64,000 bases of DNA. It comes from Trichoplusia ni. Taxonomy: Eukaryota > Arthropoda > Insecta > Lepidoptera > Noctuidae. Shown one piece after another: positions 48,568-63,006 of this stretch. The translations under genes and the position numbers were made by a program. The notes beneath the pieces were generated by a model that worked only from the letters and a program-made list of their open reading frames with translations, ran no database searches and had not been told where the DNA came from. The stretch's first letter is position 1. The number at the start of each line of letters is the position of its first letter. Where the stretch lies: contig NC_039493.1 in the NCBI RefSeq assembly GCF_003590095.1, forward strand, positions 9,796,001-9,860,000. The letters are read 5' to 3'.

Positions 48568-51500
48568 ATTAATTAGTACTTCATGAACTATATTATTACG
48601 TTTATAGAGTTTAACAGACTTGTTTAAACTAAAGCAAGAAACAAACAAGCCACAAAAAGTTCCAATAAAAAAGTTGAAAGTAGTGAAGAGCAGTGATGAC
48701 TTTTATGACGTTGCTTCTTTTACGAGGTTCTGTTTTACATCCGAGGATAGGATAACTTGTCTTTTACTTGAGAGTGTATTATAATATGGCGATCGAACAA
48801 GAGCGATGGCAGCGAGATAGGTGCCTTGACACGCCTCCTAGATACATTTTTCACTCTCGCTTCAAATTTGCAAGCTAAGTTCATTCTGAATTATTTATGA
48901 AGTGCGCTCAAATAGGTAACTTTAGCCAATAACTTATACTAAGCTATTTTTCTTGTATGTCATGTTATTTCTTTATCATCCAGTTCAATAAAACCTAACA
49001 AATAATTGATAGATTCTGTTAGTTGCGAGTTATGTCAAAAGAAAGGTTAAATATGTTTGAATTTGTCCAAACAAAAAATATCCTTATTTCGAGTAATATT
49101 AGATCAAAAGCATTTTGTTAAGGAAATTGAGAGACCGTAATAATTTTAATGGCAAAGGAGGTATTATTTTTGTACTAAGCCGAAGAAGGCGAAGTCATTA
49201 TACGACGAGTAAGCATATAAATTGTGAAAAAAATTAAAAAGAAAATATAATTTCTTAATACACTCTTGAATAATATAGCTTTTAAAATATTAAAAACTTT
49301 ACCTTTCTTTTAATAAGTGTTTTGCAGAAGTGTCTACGTAAATGTACATTTGGATGCGAATATTTTTTTAAACTCGCATATTAGGCTTGCGTATCCTTGG
49401 ACATAGACAAAGCACAAAGCCTCGAATTTCTGTAGGCAAACAACAGGCGGACGTGAATAAACTAAAGGCCTGATTCAACCTGAGCTAATCAAATTTTGAA
49501 AAGCCATATACCCGAAACATACTCCACCAAACGGAACTTAAACATATGCACGGAGTAACCCAATTATGACAATAGAATCGCGATGGGAGGGTCTGACTAG
49601 GACAAGACCAGTCAGACGTATTAAGCACTCCAAACGATAATAATTAAACCGAATAATACACTTATAAACATTGTGGAAATGACGCAATCGCTGATTTATT
49701 ATTTCACTCAAAATAAACGAAATGTTCTTGTTTACGTAGATTCTTTATTTGAGCCTTTATTAATTAATTCCCGCCACTTTATTCGCCGTCTATTTCCCCG
49801 TTTCTTTTGTCGTTTTGTATTTCCATTGTAGAAATGGTTGTATTTAAACGTTCGTTAATGAGTACTTGTTTTTCAATACTCTAATCACATTGCCACTTGT
49901 AAAGGAACACCGTAGTTTAGTAGTTTTATTCATTAGTATTTTACGTAGTTAAAAAAATTAGACGTAAGAAAGACAGAAAATGAAATTGCCTTCATTCCTT
50001 AATGTGTTTTTGGACATCTAAAAATATTTCCTCTCTAATGGACAATCTAAAAAGGGAGAAATGTTGAAGTAAATTTCATGTTTCCTTTCAACGTTCATTT
50101 CCTTTCGTATTGCAAAGAGCACTCTCTAAATCGTTCCGTCACATCTAGTTTGTTGAAGTTTTTCTTCGCGCTATGTGAATTTCATAGGGTGGAGAAATGC
50201 GCCAAGTTTGGTGACGTTAGCAATGTCTAAGTTCGCATTGCATAGGCGGCGCGGCACAGTACAGGCCGCTGCAACGCTCACCGTCTGCAAATTGAATTTC
50301 TAAGTTATTCCCCAACTTGTGAAGGCCCGAATGAAGTGAGCTCGTTCCCAGTTGTTGTTTCCCGACTTGGGACTCGATGATTGGAGCCGAGGGCACGAAC
50401 GACTTTGGTTTAGACCAACTTCTCGCTTTCTAACACTCTGTTTAGATCGCCGACGCGCAGCATAGTAAGTAGGCATCGATTATTTTATTACTGTCGGTCG
50501 TTTCATACGTGACAAGTTTTGTATGCTTCTCCCTAGAAAGTCTATTGAATATGTAGGAAAATATTTCATTTCGTATTCACGGAATGCAACAATCTAATAA
50601 TCGAGTATCACACATTCCAGTGTAGCATACTAGTTTTGTTCGTGTGCGATACTGCTGCGTTTTGCAAGACAGAAATATGTTACAGTTGCAGGTAATGTCA
50701 TTTGATACTGATGGCTTTTGTGATTCTCTAATAGAGATTTCTGAAAACGATGTTAAATATTTATCTGTAACCTGAAATTCAGTCACCCGGTTTCGCGGAA
50801 TAGGACCTCCAAGCACAACAACGAAATCTATTCAGTATTTTATGTAATATATACAATATCCAAGCTACATGTATATGAGGGCGTTGTAAACGGGATCGGC
50901 TGTAACGTGAATTCATTAGCATGTAAACTGTTGCCTTGTGATAGTCTTGGCGTATCATTGTTTGTCAGGCGTTCACGCCGGGGCTCGGCTGCGGTCTCAA
51001 CAAAGCGTTGTAAGTGATTTCGTGTTGGAAGCTTGACGCGATGCCCTTGAGAGATAACTCCTTCATTTCGGGAGCAGATTGAACCGATTCCCCTGTTCAA
51101 GACATGAATTTAAAATGCTCGATTTACAATTCAGTTTCGTTCACGGCGCAACCCCAACATTTTGTTTAAATCTGTACCCCTGTTACAAACGTGATTACAT
51201 TTTTAATTAGATTTCTTTTTTCCAACGTTTCGAGCGGCCAAGTACCCACGCTTCGCGTGTACACTGTGCATTAACGCTGCCTCTCATACCGCGTTACTCT
51301 ACGATAATTGCTATTATTAACTGCTCAAACGCCGATCGATTCTAGACCCTATGCGATGAGATAAAAAGTTTGAATTTCTATACGTTGACATAAATTATTT
51401 TTACTTATTATTTTATACGGTGCTTGTGTTTCTATTCCATAATATTTCCGTCTTTAGAGATTTCACATTTCCACGTTAGGTTTACTTAGCTTAATTAGGT

Positions 51501-54500
51501 TAAAGTGGATTTATTAATTAAATTAACAGGTTTTATTGGTAGTGATACGTGTACTAGCCGTAATTGTCCTAATAATATAATTGAAATATTTATTTTTAGT
51601 CGCGATCTTTTGATCTGGGAATATAATCTGCGACTATTATATGCGAAAGTTTGTTCCGGAATGTTATTTTTTTGCCCGGAATAATTTATTTAAACAGAAA
51701 CACGTAACTTCGCCAATAAATAAGATAAATGTCAAAGTGAGACATTAACCCTCGAAGTAGCCACCGGTGACCGAAAAGCGACGTTTGAAAACTTAAAATG
51801 AACTTTATCGCTGGTCACGTTTACTGCTCGTTTTAAAGTGTTATGAGACCTCTGACACATCAATATTATTTTTTAAAAATATATTTTATTCTTTTTTCCC
51901 AGACCAAGTACGCTCATGATGAATTTAAATGTTCAAAATCATCGAGATAGTATATTAAAAGTTGAAGATTGGAAGCAGACATATAACCGTCTAACAGTTA
52001 CACCGAATTCGATATTTTATCAGCTAATTTTATTCATCGAAAACTGATTACGTCATCAGATCGCTAACTTTTACTGTCAGCCATCATATTAGTTTCGGAT
52101 AATTTGCCTCCTTGATAGTTCTCATATTCATCGATGCATTAAAAATAGATTAATGTTGAAGAACAAAAATATGTAGAATGAGGGATACGTTATTTATCAT
52201 TCTTATATTATCATAAGAAAGGAGGATCATTCATCATTATCGTACTGACTTTTATTCAAGGCTGAGAAGCGAATGTAGACCGTAAAAGGATCCAAGATCC
52301 AACAAAGACTATCTTCGCATAGTAGGTATAATTTGTTAACAAAAGGCCAGAAACTCTTATTTTTAAATTTATTACTTTCCTTTTCTCTTGATCGGCCCTC
52401 ATCCTAAGACGTTATAATACTAGCGACGGTTTTTCAGAAAATGAATTGCAGTTTCATATTCGTAATTGTTCTGGAAACTTTTACATTAAAAGTCCAAAAC
52501 AACGTATGCTATAGTAGTAAGTATAAGGTCATTTTTTAACATGCCAAACTACCTAATTTTCTTGATTACGATATTAAATATGTTGCATTTTGATATGCTT
52601 AAAAACTACCCCATTTTATGAACCTACTTGTCAGTAATCTAATTCACTAACGCAAAAACACAATCAATGTAAACCCATTACCTCTTAGTAACTGCAGGAA
52701 GGAAACATAAAGTGAATAAAATTACCGTTTCAGTTCCTGGCAAGTGATTTACGAGACTCAGCAACAGTTCATCATCACTCATAGTGATGTGTTTATCACG
52801 GGAGACGTAATGTTCGTCATTCGTAATGCAGCGAGGTGGTCCGGTTGTCCTAGGAGCGCATAAATCGAGCGTGCGTCGGCTAAACGTACACTGAGCAACA
52901 GTGACAGCCCAGTGTTCCCTTATCTTAATTGCCTTCCCAGATACGATCGTGGAATTTATCTACGGCGCCACCAGAATAAGTACGACACTTTTTAGCGGTC
53001 TGCGCGGTAAAAAGTTTAATGATAGTGGCCAAGCTATCTGCGACAGTTGCTTTATTTTTCACAATTAAAATAAATGCTACTTGGAGTTTTGTATCTAATT
53101 GGATGCTGACGATTTTATTCATTTTCTGCTTTTGTTTTTAAGTGGCAAAGTTTTGATTTCTTCATCAACAATTTATGTTTTACTGTTATAAAGTTTAGGG
53201 TAAGAAAAGCTAAATTTTATATTTTAAGAAAATCTTATTTATACACGAAAATAAATTGTTAAATCTTCGAAGTGGAAGTTTTATTTTATGTACCCGAGCA
53301 CGAAATCCTGAAGTCAAAAGGTCGGAGTACTAGGGATATTTATTAGAATTCAGTTGGCTCGGGAAGTATTTTCAATCACGCCAGTTTATTGTTTCTCTAT
53401 TGTCTCACAAGCGGCTGATTTAACGGGCTAACTGAATGAATAATGCATAGCACAATAAACTGCCAAATCCAATCTGAATCCATTTCCAGAATCTTTGAAT
53501 TCGATAAATATGAATATTTTAAGCAGGATTTGGAATTCGTGATTTAATGGTTAGGTGTGTCTCGGAGGTGAGTTCATCCTATGAATAATGCGATATGAAT
53601 GTTTTAGGGTTTTAATTTAACCTACTTTAGTCAGTTTCCTTGTAGTATTATGATAGTTAAGATCCAGTTACGACATAACTAGAGTAAGTAAGTTATCCTA
53701 AAGTGTCCCTGAAGTACATTGCCAATGCATCAGTTAGATATCTCTATTAAAACTTGTGAATCGGAGAACAATATCTTGGTATAAACCTGCTGTATCAGAC
53801 AGATGTTTGATTATATACTAAGTTCGTATCTCTTGGAGAAGCAGTCCAAACTTCGCAACGGATATCAGCTGGCTGACCAAATTTAACGAAGTCAAGTTCC
53901 GTCCCGCGGAACCAACTGTAGTTATATCATGTTGATTGAGGAAGTAATTTGTACTAGCACCACTTTATTTCAACCTTGAATGTTATTTTCCATTTTCCTT
54001 ACTTCAATTTTAGGTTTGAAAGTAGGATACCAGATACCAGAATCTGAAGGTTAAGAAATCCTCATTTTTTATGTTGTTCTTTGTTACTTTTACATGTAAA
54101 GTAGGCGCGATGTTAAAGTTTGAAGGTGTTCATATTTGTCATTAAATTTGGAGCATGTTGGCTAAAATAATGCTAGCGGGAGTTGTGGCTAAAATTATTT
54201 TTGGGTTAAAAATGAAAAGGTAAAAAGTACCCTCGCTGAAGCAGCCCTAAAGCAACCAAGAGTAAGTCGCAGTAAACTTAAATAACCTCTCAGTTACGGG
54301 AGCATAATGGTAGCGTTGCGCATACAAAACACTGGTTTAATACCATTTTACACTTCGGATGAATATATTTAATGGGTGAAAGGCAAATAGTCGTTAACTG
54401 GCCAGTTGGCACAGTCCAATGCAGGCTCCGTTAATTCCGAGGGCGGTCACGGAGCCGGTAAATGTGTCATGTTAATGGTTCTCTGTTAAAATATCGCACA

Positions 54501-56564
54501 TTTTCATTTTATGATCTTCCAATTTTATAGCTAGTGCTGCTGATAGGTGACGAGAAATCTCGTCGTTCTCAGATTGATCTTTACATACAATTTCGACCTT
54601 CTTCCTCCCCAGGGTATCAGTTTCTCATTAATGATGTACTCAAGTACGATATTCCACTTTAAATTTAAATTAAGTTTACCATTAATACCTATGTATGTGT
54701 GAAGACAGTCTCTTCGACGCTTAGATAAGCCGCAATTTCAGCGTGTGACCAAAATTAATTAAAATTTGGCTACATCGGTAACGAGCATATTTTTGCCAAC
54801 TCTATGGAAAGAAGTATAATAAGACTTCGATGAAAATAATCATAATATTCAATCCTGAGAAAAGATGCTTGAATTAGAAGAAGGAAAAAATAATCGTAGG
54901 GACGTAAATATCTTCCTCCTATGTAGCAAAAACCTTTGATGTTAATATGCCATGTTAACATACAAATTATGGTATCATTTATGCATGTGTTAATCAAGAT
55001 AAATTCTCTCCACGAGACTTTATCAAGTATTCTATTTGTAACAAATTCTGGAGGCTAAATATTGTGGAAGGGTTAATACAGTTATCAGCTGTGCTCGATC
55101 CATTTAACCTAATACTGACCAACGTTATAATACTTTACGATCCACTAAATACGGTTAACACAACCAAATGACCTGAAATAGATTTAACTATGAATATCGA
55201 CGTACGAAATCCGCACTCTCAGGCTCTGGCGATAATGGTTATGAATAAAAATTTATAGGCCTCGGAATAGCCTTCTATTCTGTAAAGCTTCATCTCAATT
55301 AAAATCCTATTATCTACTCAAAATGATGGCGCCATGTGCTGGCAAGTACTGCTATCAGTATTATTAACAGTGAATTATCAGCGCTAACGTCGATAACTTT
55401 CTTTGGCCAGAAGTATAACAATTTAGAAATGTTTTACAAAGTTTATTTTGTGAAGTTACTCACGATTGAGATAAACATTATATATACGTATCTCAAGGTA
55501 AACCTGAATTAGGATGATATACAATTTGATAAGGCAATAAATACATGCGGTTGATTCAAGATGGAGTTGAATTAATTTTATGATGTGAATCTCCTATGCG
55601 TTGTATATGATTGGCTAAATCTGATTACACCAACTATACCCGAAATCCAAATTCCCTATCGTGCTATTATAATATGTTCCCAAACTACGTGTGTACTAAC
55701 AGTCAACGTATAATTCGATATTATGTTGGTTTATAATTTTAATATATGATATTACGGACTTGGAGGCTCTGCTTGCAGGCCATTAGGGAAAGCAAAGAAG
55801 ACCAAGAATAGACTTGATCCAAACAACCAAAAAGTCCACAATTCAGCCAGATTAGAGATAAGACGTTTGAAATTGTAGTTTATCCAGTTATTTACATTCT
55901 TGAGCCATTTTAAATACTTCCTTTCATAATAATTTTATCCATTCAATTTGTGGACGCAATATATTACTTGGCGTAATGAACAAAAGACCATTTAGGCTTT
56001 AATGGTACTGTTTTCATAAAATATATAATTTTCCTTATATTTGATTAAAAAGGGCCTTAGCTTTGGTACTGTTCTAAAAATTTACTGTGTGTACGTTTTT
56101 CTTTCGTCTTTAAAAAACGTAGTGACCCAATTTAAATGTACTGTGGACCACATTTTATCCAGATATAATTGCAATAAATGGTATCGTAATTATCCAGGTC
56201 TAGCTACTAAGATGTAGTAGGTTTTGAATATATATTCCTTTCAATTAAATTAATTTACGATATCACTCTTGTCAATAAAAAGTAAGGCTAACTCACTTGA
56301 AGAAGTTTTCCTCACAAGGATGACCTTGGGTCCAGTGATATGTACTTGCGGCTCACCCTTGGAATTTGTCCCGTTTGGGGATTTGGCCCGCCTCTATAAA
56401 TGGCAAATATTATAACGTCAATTGTGAACGAACGTTTTGTTTTCGTAACATTAAATGTTCGGCTTTTTCTTGCGATCCTAGATAACATCTTGTTCCTCCA
56501 ATTAATAAAAATATATGCAATAAACTTCAGATCAATATGGCCTATTTAGGGTTTCATATCTAAT
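48568..56564. other. Intergenic, no gene recognised
   Basis: About 8 kb. GC-richer stretches occur near 50200-50460 and 50870-51090, each crossed by unremarkable ORFs (79 and 86 codons, minus strand, at 50577-51100). No family, splice-supported gene or identified repeat. Parts may be introns or regulatory DNA of a gene outside the window. Confidence 0.35.
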
Positions 56565-56690
56565 GGGTAAAAACAGAATCTTATTAAACTACTGAGGCAC
56601 CGCTCCCTGTCGGTCTGTTCGTCCGTCACGATTTGTAATAGTGAGGCAGTTGAAAAGTTAATAAATTATGTATTTCTGTTACAGCTATAA
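56565..56690 (-). repeat. Copy of dispersed repeat R1, inverted
   Basis: The text 'ctccctgtcggtctgttcgtccgtcacg', 'gtgaggcagttgaaaag' and 'tatttctgttacagctataa' is R1 read on the minus strand. Confidence 0.65.
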
Positions 56691-57309
56691 GTAAGTATAC
56701 TTATTATGAAAACACTAAAAAAATTGAGGTCAATCAACGGTTTTTTATTTGAACACTAGACAAAACTTTTACATAAAGACATTTTATTTATAAAGTTTTT
56801 AAAATACAGTGACCTTTAAATAAAAGCTTTATTTTCAGCAGCAAACCCAGCCAAGACTCTGTCAGTATTTTGGACGGTGTTCCCGACAGTTACACTAAGC
56901 TTTTCAACCTAAGGCGCAGCGCGGCTCTTGAAGGTCAAGGCCATAGATTCGATTTTCTCATCGTGCCAAACATTTGTATGGGTCACAGTTGCCAAGTATT
57001 TGTAAAGACTGCACTTTAAGGCTATATGTTACATGTTTGTAATCCTCGTGTTGGCGTTTGGAACTGATCCATAACATTGAATACCATTTCTTTGCTAAAA
57101 TTCTGAATCTGCATGTAGGTAAAACTAATAAATTATTTTTTTATTAATAGAACCGGTCAAGAGTAATTCGGTAATGCGGCGGTAATGCCGAAGATAAAAA
57201 TTGTAACCCACCAAAAATATTTTTGCCTTAATATAACTAACTAAAATCCGAGCCCAACATTTGGGGAAGGGTAGCCTGATTATGATGAGCCGTTGCCTAA
57301 CCTCTCATT

Positions 57310-57440
57310 ACACATCGTCTGTCAAAATTTCAACTATCTTGGTAAAACAGTTCACTAGATAGCCTGGTAACGGACGGAGAGCAGAGCCTTAAGTAATAGA
57401 GTTCTGTTTTTACCTTTTGGGGAGTCTTTAAAAAATACCA
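57310..57440 (+). repeat. Copy of dispersed repeat R1
   Basis: The text 'atcgtctgtcaaaatttcaac', 'agttcactagatagcctggt', 'aacggacggagagcagag', 'taatagagttctgtttttacc' and 'ttttggggagt' follows R1 order on the plus strand. Diverged. Confidence 0.6.
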
Positions 57441-57854
57441 TGCTGTGTTTAAATGCTGTTCTTAAATTTAAATAATAACTAGACAGAACTATAGACGTTG
57501 TCGCACTGTCACTAAGTTCTGGTTTATAAAGTATCAGAATAACAGATCACTAATCAGCAAAAAAAACTCAATAAAACAGGAATCTTTAATCATCATCATC
57601 AGCTGATTATTTTTACTTTGATTTTTAATTTATTAAGTTAAAACACATCTTCGATATTCATGGACAGTTGTGGCAGTTTAGTCCATTTGTCGTGTAATAC
57701 CACAATGCGGTTTCGGACTCGTAATAATATAATTAGTTACTATAGTCAATTGGTGAGCCTAACTGGTCTTGTGATGGCGCTAGTGAGACCACAAGGTTGC
57801 CTAGATGTAATTATGCATGTATTATTATATTAGCCAAAGTAGATTTCACAATTA

Positions 57855-58010
57855 GCTGTGGTGGCAGTACAGTATAGGTCAATTCAACCCACTTCGATCC
57901 CCGCGCCCGCGTTGAGATTTGTGTGATCCAAGAATGCTTGTTCTGAGCCTGGATGTGTTTGGGTTTGTGACTTGAATGTTTGTGAAATCCCCGCTAAACA
58001 AGGATTATTT
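57855..58010 (+). repeat. Diverged tRNA-like SINE related to 15726-15880
   Basis: A box B-like CTTCGATCCCCGC, then 'gtgatccaagaatgcttgttctgagcctgg', 'atgtgtttgggtttg', 'cttgaatgtttgtgaaatccccgct' and 'acaaggattatt'. Order and spacing match the 15.7-kb copy. A further tRNA-like head ('gtagccgagcgctc', 'cgggttaaatccccg') lies at about 58370-58425. Confidence 0.6.
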
Positions 58011-58758
58011 TTTTTTGGAGTGGCAGTTGTCTCAAGATAATATGAATATAATATTAAAATACAACATACATAAAGCGCAGCGGGAACTCCTTATATTAAG
58101 TAATTCTTGTTTTCCATCCGAAAATAAAATGTTTCGTATTCAGCTCGGACTATTTAATGTTTTCTGTCGATTAAACGTGAACCTATTATCATAATATCCA
58201 TTTCATACTCCACAATAAACCAAAAATATCTTCAAAATACATCAGCGTTGAGTATTACTAGTAGGTAGGTACATCCAAGACTACTTAACGTAACTTTTCA
58301 GCTTAAACTTGGCAAATATCCCATATTTTTGTGAGTCGTTGTTCTACCTACAGCTGAATTGATCGACGGAGTAGCCGAGCGCTCTATCTCCACCATAAAG
58401 GTTACGGGTTAAATCCCCGAATAAAACATATATTTGCAAAGCTCGCCATTTGTTTAGAATCCTGGATTTTGCTTGTGTAATGTATATTTCACGATGCCTC
58501 ATACTGGCTGGATAATATCTTAGGTTGATATGAATAGATCTTCGTTTATAACTGTATATGTTATGTGCCAAGATTATAAGGAACAATTTGAGAAAGAACT
58601 TTATAAGTAACTATCTAAGACGCTATTAGGAACTACTTGCAAAAACTCCTTTTATAAGATTTTAAACGATTTTGCATAACTGAAAAGTTTAAAAATAAAG
58701 ACAGAAAAGCAAAGAAGTTAACAACTCGTTTTAAGCCACTTATGCGTTATAAAACAAA

Positions 58759-58962
58759 ATGGTTTACAATATTTATGATACACCTAGTCTTGGCATAGAA
58801 GATGACAAATTCCCACAAATTAAACGTCTACTGTTTAAATTAAATGTTCACAAGTTTTATTATCAGTCAGACGGTGTTGCAATGAATAATAAAGAGTTTG
58901 TAGAAGGAACTTTAGTCGGCATTTCAGTACCGGCTAGCGTACCTCCTAGCTACGTAACATAA
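58759..58962 (+). CDS. Possible small or fragmentary coding sequence, 67 aa, unknown
   Basis: The ATG has a good context (caaaATGg) and the frame runs 67 codons to TAA with balanced, low-bias amino acid content: a GIEDDKFPQIKRLL segment, then KFYYQSDGVAMNN and a C-terminal SVPASVPPSYVT. This is less low-complexity than the chance frames around it. I do not recognise a family. No polyadenylation signal is evident just downstream. It could be an exon, a gene fragment carried by a mobile element, or chance. Confidence 0.2.
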   Translation: MVYNIYDTPSLGIEDDKFPQIKRLLFKLNVHKFYYQSDGVAMNNKEFVEGTLVGISVPASVPPSYVT

Positions 58963-59229
58963 GTTAAACTAGAGCTGTCAGCGATTTGCGATCGCGTTAA
59001 TAACCGCTGCGAATGTAGATATTATAGTGGAAAAGCACTATTTAAGTTCTAAAGTTGGACTAAGATAGAGTTACTTGCGAAGTAGTCTTAGGATTTGATT
59101 TCATGAGAGAGTTAGAGATTTGGTTTTGTATTGATAGTAAATATATTTCTATGGTAACTGAGAAGTACGACCTGTCATAACACAATGCTTCATAGAAAGC
59201 AACATACAACTGCACATTTTGATTAATTA

Positions 59230-59487
59230 CAGGTTAAGTTACTCTTGCAATGATCCGTTGTCGGATGGTTACCGTCTATGTTAACGAATGCCTCCGTGTT
59301 TTTAAGGCACGTCAAATGTCGGTTATTAATACATCTTTGATAGTCGTGACGGAAAGTCACAAGTCAAAGACCCTAAGAAGCTAAAAACCTGTCAACCAGT
59401 CTGCGTTGAGGAGGTCAGTCTTATATTATTATCCGGATAGACTGCAATACCCCAACATTGCTGGAAAAAAGCTAGGCTAATGATGTT
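59230..59487 (+). repeat. SINE S2, 5'-truncated diverged copy
   Basis: It starts inside the element ('acaggttaagttactcttg') and contains 'tgcctccgtgttt..aaggcacgt', 'acatctttgatagtcgtgac', 'ctgtcaaccagtctg' and 'gttgaggaggtcag'. It ends 'ctggaaaaaagctaggctaatgatg'. The tRNA-like head is missing. Confidence 0.7.
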
Positions 59488-62400
59488 GAATGTTTTATTC
59501 AAGATAAGCACTGCTCTGAAGTACTTTATCAGAATGTTCCTTACCCATTGTTAAGACACCTTTGCTGATGTCATATTTATAGAAAAACCGTTCGGCTACA
59601 ATGCGGGAACTAAGTGATATTATCAGACCAAGTATAAACTATTTATAGATAGCACGTACGAAGGAAGTGAATAACAAATATCTATTAGATTTCGTTTACC
59701 GTATTCCTCTATTCGTTCCTTCTAATATCATTGTAAACATTCGATTTAAGTAAATATATACTTTACCTACAATCTTTATCCCTCAGTCCTTTGTAGACAG
59801 AAATAGAATCAATCACCCATGTAAACAGTGTAATAGGTGTCCCAGTTCCAAATCCCTACTTAAGTGTGTTATAACTGTATGTTAAGCACTATTTTTTTAA
59901 CCCTCTATACGTTTTTCGAACTTTAAGCAAGTACATTGAGAAATAGGAATTACGGTATTGATATATCTATTAACTCGGAAAGTAATAGAAAATATTTTCT
60001 GTACCTAAAAAAAACGATCAGCAAAATGAACATTCAATTTCAGAATTAAAATTTATTTTGTTCTATTGAGCTCTATCCACAGATAAAAAAAAGAAACGGC
60101 TATGTAGCAGATTTATTAAAACCTACTTGCGGATATATTTTTTTTCGAAAACTCAATCACGTTCCAGACTGCCTACTACAAGTAATTATTTCATTAATAT
60201 TTCTCGTTGAAGCTTTAAGGTCGCACAGTTTAATTCATGGTCAGCTGCATTTCGACGTGATAATCCTTACGATATTTCGATGAAATACATATATAATATT
60301 CGCTGAAAGTCGTCGAAAATATCCATCTGTATCCAAGTAGGTTCTTTTTACTGAAATAAGTAATTGTTACAAGAATATATTTATCTTCATAATACTAATT
60401 GCGAACTCGCTGTCCTATTATTATATTAAACTTTAATTAAGCAATTTTAAGTCATATTGCGTGTTACAAAGCTATTAAAATGATAGACACGGTTGTAACG
60501 TGTTATCATCACTTTAATTATTATCAAAAACATTATTAATAAAACGAAATCTGTATACGATTGTTAGCGAAACTCCTTGACCCACATAAACACTCGAATA
60601 TTTTATACTCAGCATTATTCTTGCGTCCAATAATCTGGGAACTTTGTTGATTTGAATATTCATATTTTTTTTACCCGCTACGCCACGTAGTTGGCTATTA
60701 TCATGATCGCTTTGCCGAAGCTTTTGTAAATAAATGCCTTTATTATATCGCCTTTAACTACTCCAAGATAAAACCTTTTAAAAGAGCTTTAAAAATGTAT
60801 TCGAAAGTGTGTGACAACAATAAAAATAGCATGTGTTTGCGTTGCTATGGGCTTGTCACTCGCGCATTCAATAAAATAAAACCTTTTATATTTTCATCGA
60901 AAATATTATGTGCTATGATGTTTTATAGACAATAAACGATTTTAAAATACCTGCTCTCAGAGAAGTGATAGAACAACACACACAATCAAAATAATGAACC
61001 AGAAAATCCGCAAACTTCAAAATAACTGTAGGAACAGGTAAAATCAAGTATCTGGTTTTCGTATTTGTGGTGAATAACCGCAGCGACCAGCCGATAACCG
61101 AAAAGCGTAATATCCACGCGACATACCAGAAAGACATACGTCAATTGTCACCGCAAAAACCGCCGAGGCAGCGCTTGACCGACCTAATTAATGGCGACTG
61201 CCCCCCGGGACAGATTAAGCCACACATAAAACCTTTTCCGTGCCCATACGGTCCGCGAGAGGCCATCGATCCTTTTCTTGTTAGTTGCTGCCAATCAAAT
61301 GCAATCAGGATCCGTCCGGCAATCTACTACCGTTCTACTGTCTCGCTACTCCCATAATAGCGAACTAAAAGCACAAGTACTAACAAAAAGCGAACGTCCC
61401 AAGATAGACTTGTATCCTGTATCGATCAGGAACATTAATAAGAGCAAGTTTGTGAATTCTTTATGTTAATCGGAAGAGCTGTAAATAGTATAATGGACTA
61501 AATTAATAACATCTACTTAAAACTTACTTAACAAACAAGAGATATCGTCTAACAATAAGAAGAACGCATAAAAAGTTTTTATATGCTCCAAGTGAGACGA
61601 GGTCGTCCGAAACCACACATTTACTGTGGAGCTGAGAATTCATAATTAGTACGTATCTCATCTAGAATATGAGCTTACTTTTGACCTAATTTCAGCTCAT
61701 GCATACATCCCCGCGTCCGACTCGAACTCTGTTTAGTAGGTTTGAAGAGCACAACTTGTGCGAACAAGATTGTACTGCATATAGTAGGACATCAAAGTTT
61801 CGCCTTTTGTGTGAGGTATTCGCTATATTTCCATGACAACGCGGAATTCATTGAAATGCAGCGAATCCACGGAAAGTAACATTGCAGGAAAACCCGCGGT
61901 CCATAACTATGCGCTGGCGTCTTCGCGCTTCTCCCAATAAATTCTAACAATGTCTCCGAGTGCGACGAATATTTTCACTGAATTTAAAATGTATTGAGAA
62001 CGTATTGCTTGAATGCTGTTGAAATTACGCGAAACTAATACTTATTTTGGTGTGGGTTTACAATAGTTTACAGTGAGGCCTTAGTATTAAGGCTTAAATG
62101 TTTACTATTAAGATAACGAATGAGTACTTATCTTAAAAGCAAGATGCCGATTTTTCTTACAAAATGAACACAAAAACTCGCAAAACCTAAAAAAAGTATT
62201 ACTCGAAGACACCTAAGGAAGTATCCATCAAAGAGCCGCTGTATCTATCCATTTGACCAATTATGAAGCAGCGTTTAACCAAAGCAATGAGAAGTAAATA
62301 ACGAGCCCTAGATTTGGTTATAAACAGAATTTAGTTGCTACACTTACAATGTTGTTCGCTGGATACAGTAAGACCGTCGGCTACTAAATAATGCGCGCTG

Positions 62401-62599
62401 TTCCTATTGATTGCGGCTATTTTAAGCATCGCCGCCACACTGCCGTGGCTTGCTGCCCTAACATTATTTCGAGAACTTAGTTTACTGTACCGATAATTTG
62501 TAAATAAGTATCTAAGGATTATTTTTTTTATTTTTGTTTTCGTATTGTATGTCTTTCAGTTATGAAATAATTACAGATGAAATATATCAATGATAAAAA
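59488..62599. other. Intergenic, one GC-richer block
   Basis: No supported gene. A GC-richer block at about 61070-61350 spans an open 96-codon frame (MVNNRSDQPITEKR...) without recognised motifs. It could be a conserved non-coding element or repeat remnant. The rest is AT-rich. Confidence 0.35.
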
Positions 62600-62880
62600 G
62601 AAAATCCGGTCAGAGCGAGTCGGACTAGCAATACTGATGGTTCTGTGCACATTGATGTTCATTAAGTTAAAAAAAAAACACATTTGCAAAAAAAAAATAG
62701 TTTCATCATAATTGCTTCTTGTTATAGCGACAAAAATATCAACTCAAACATCATGTATCTAGATGTCATGGTACGTGAGTTGCAGTGTGATGACAGACGG
62801 ATGGGCACGCAGACATATAATATCAGAACCTAAGTTATATGGTTCAGTTTTTGCCATTCATGTTCGGAACTAAAAAAATG
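62600..62880 (+). repeat. Copy of dispersed repeat R1, diverged
   Basis: The text 'tccggtcagagcgagtcgga', 'ttcttgttatagcgacaaaa', 'aactcaaacatcatgta', 'gtacgtgagttgcagtgtgatgacagacgga' and 'gttcggaact' follows R1 order, including the 5' part missing from the other copies. It contains A-rich insert runs. Confidence 0.6.
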
Positions 62881-62964
62881 TATGAATTCGATCATAATTA
62901 GAATAACAAATACGAACATCCGGCCTCCTTTAGTTTTCAATAAGCGCGTATATAAGTGGTGATA

Positions 62965-62970
62965 TTTATT
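62965..62970 (-). other. Polyadenylation signal on the minus strand
   Basis: AATAAA (plus strand tttatt) lies about 37 bases downstream of the minus-strand stop at 63009-63007. That spacing suits a short 3' UTR for the exon candidate there. Confidence 0.4.
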
Positions 62971-63006
62971 CAAAGAAATCACTAAAGTCTAATAGAAATT
63001 AAACGT

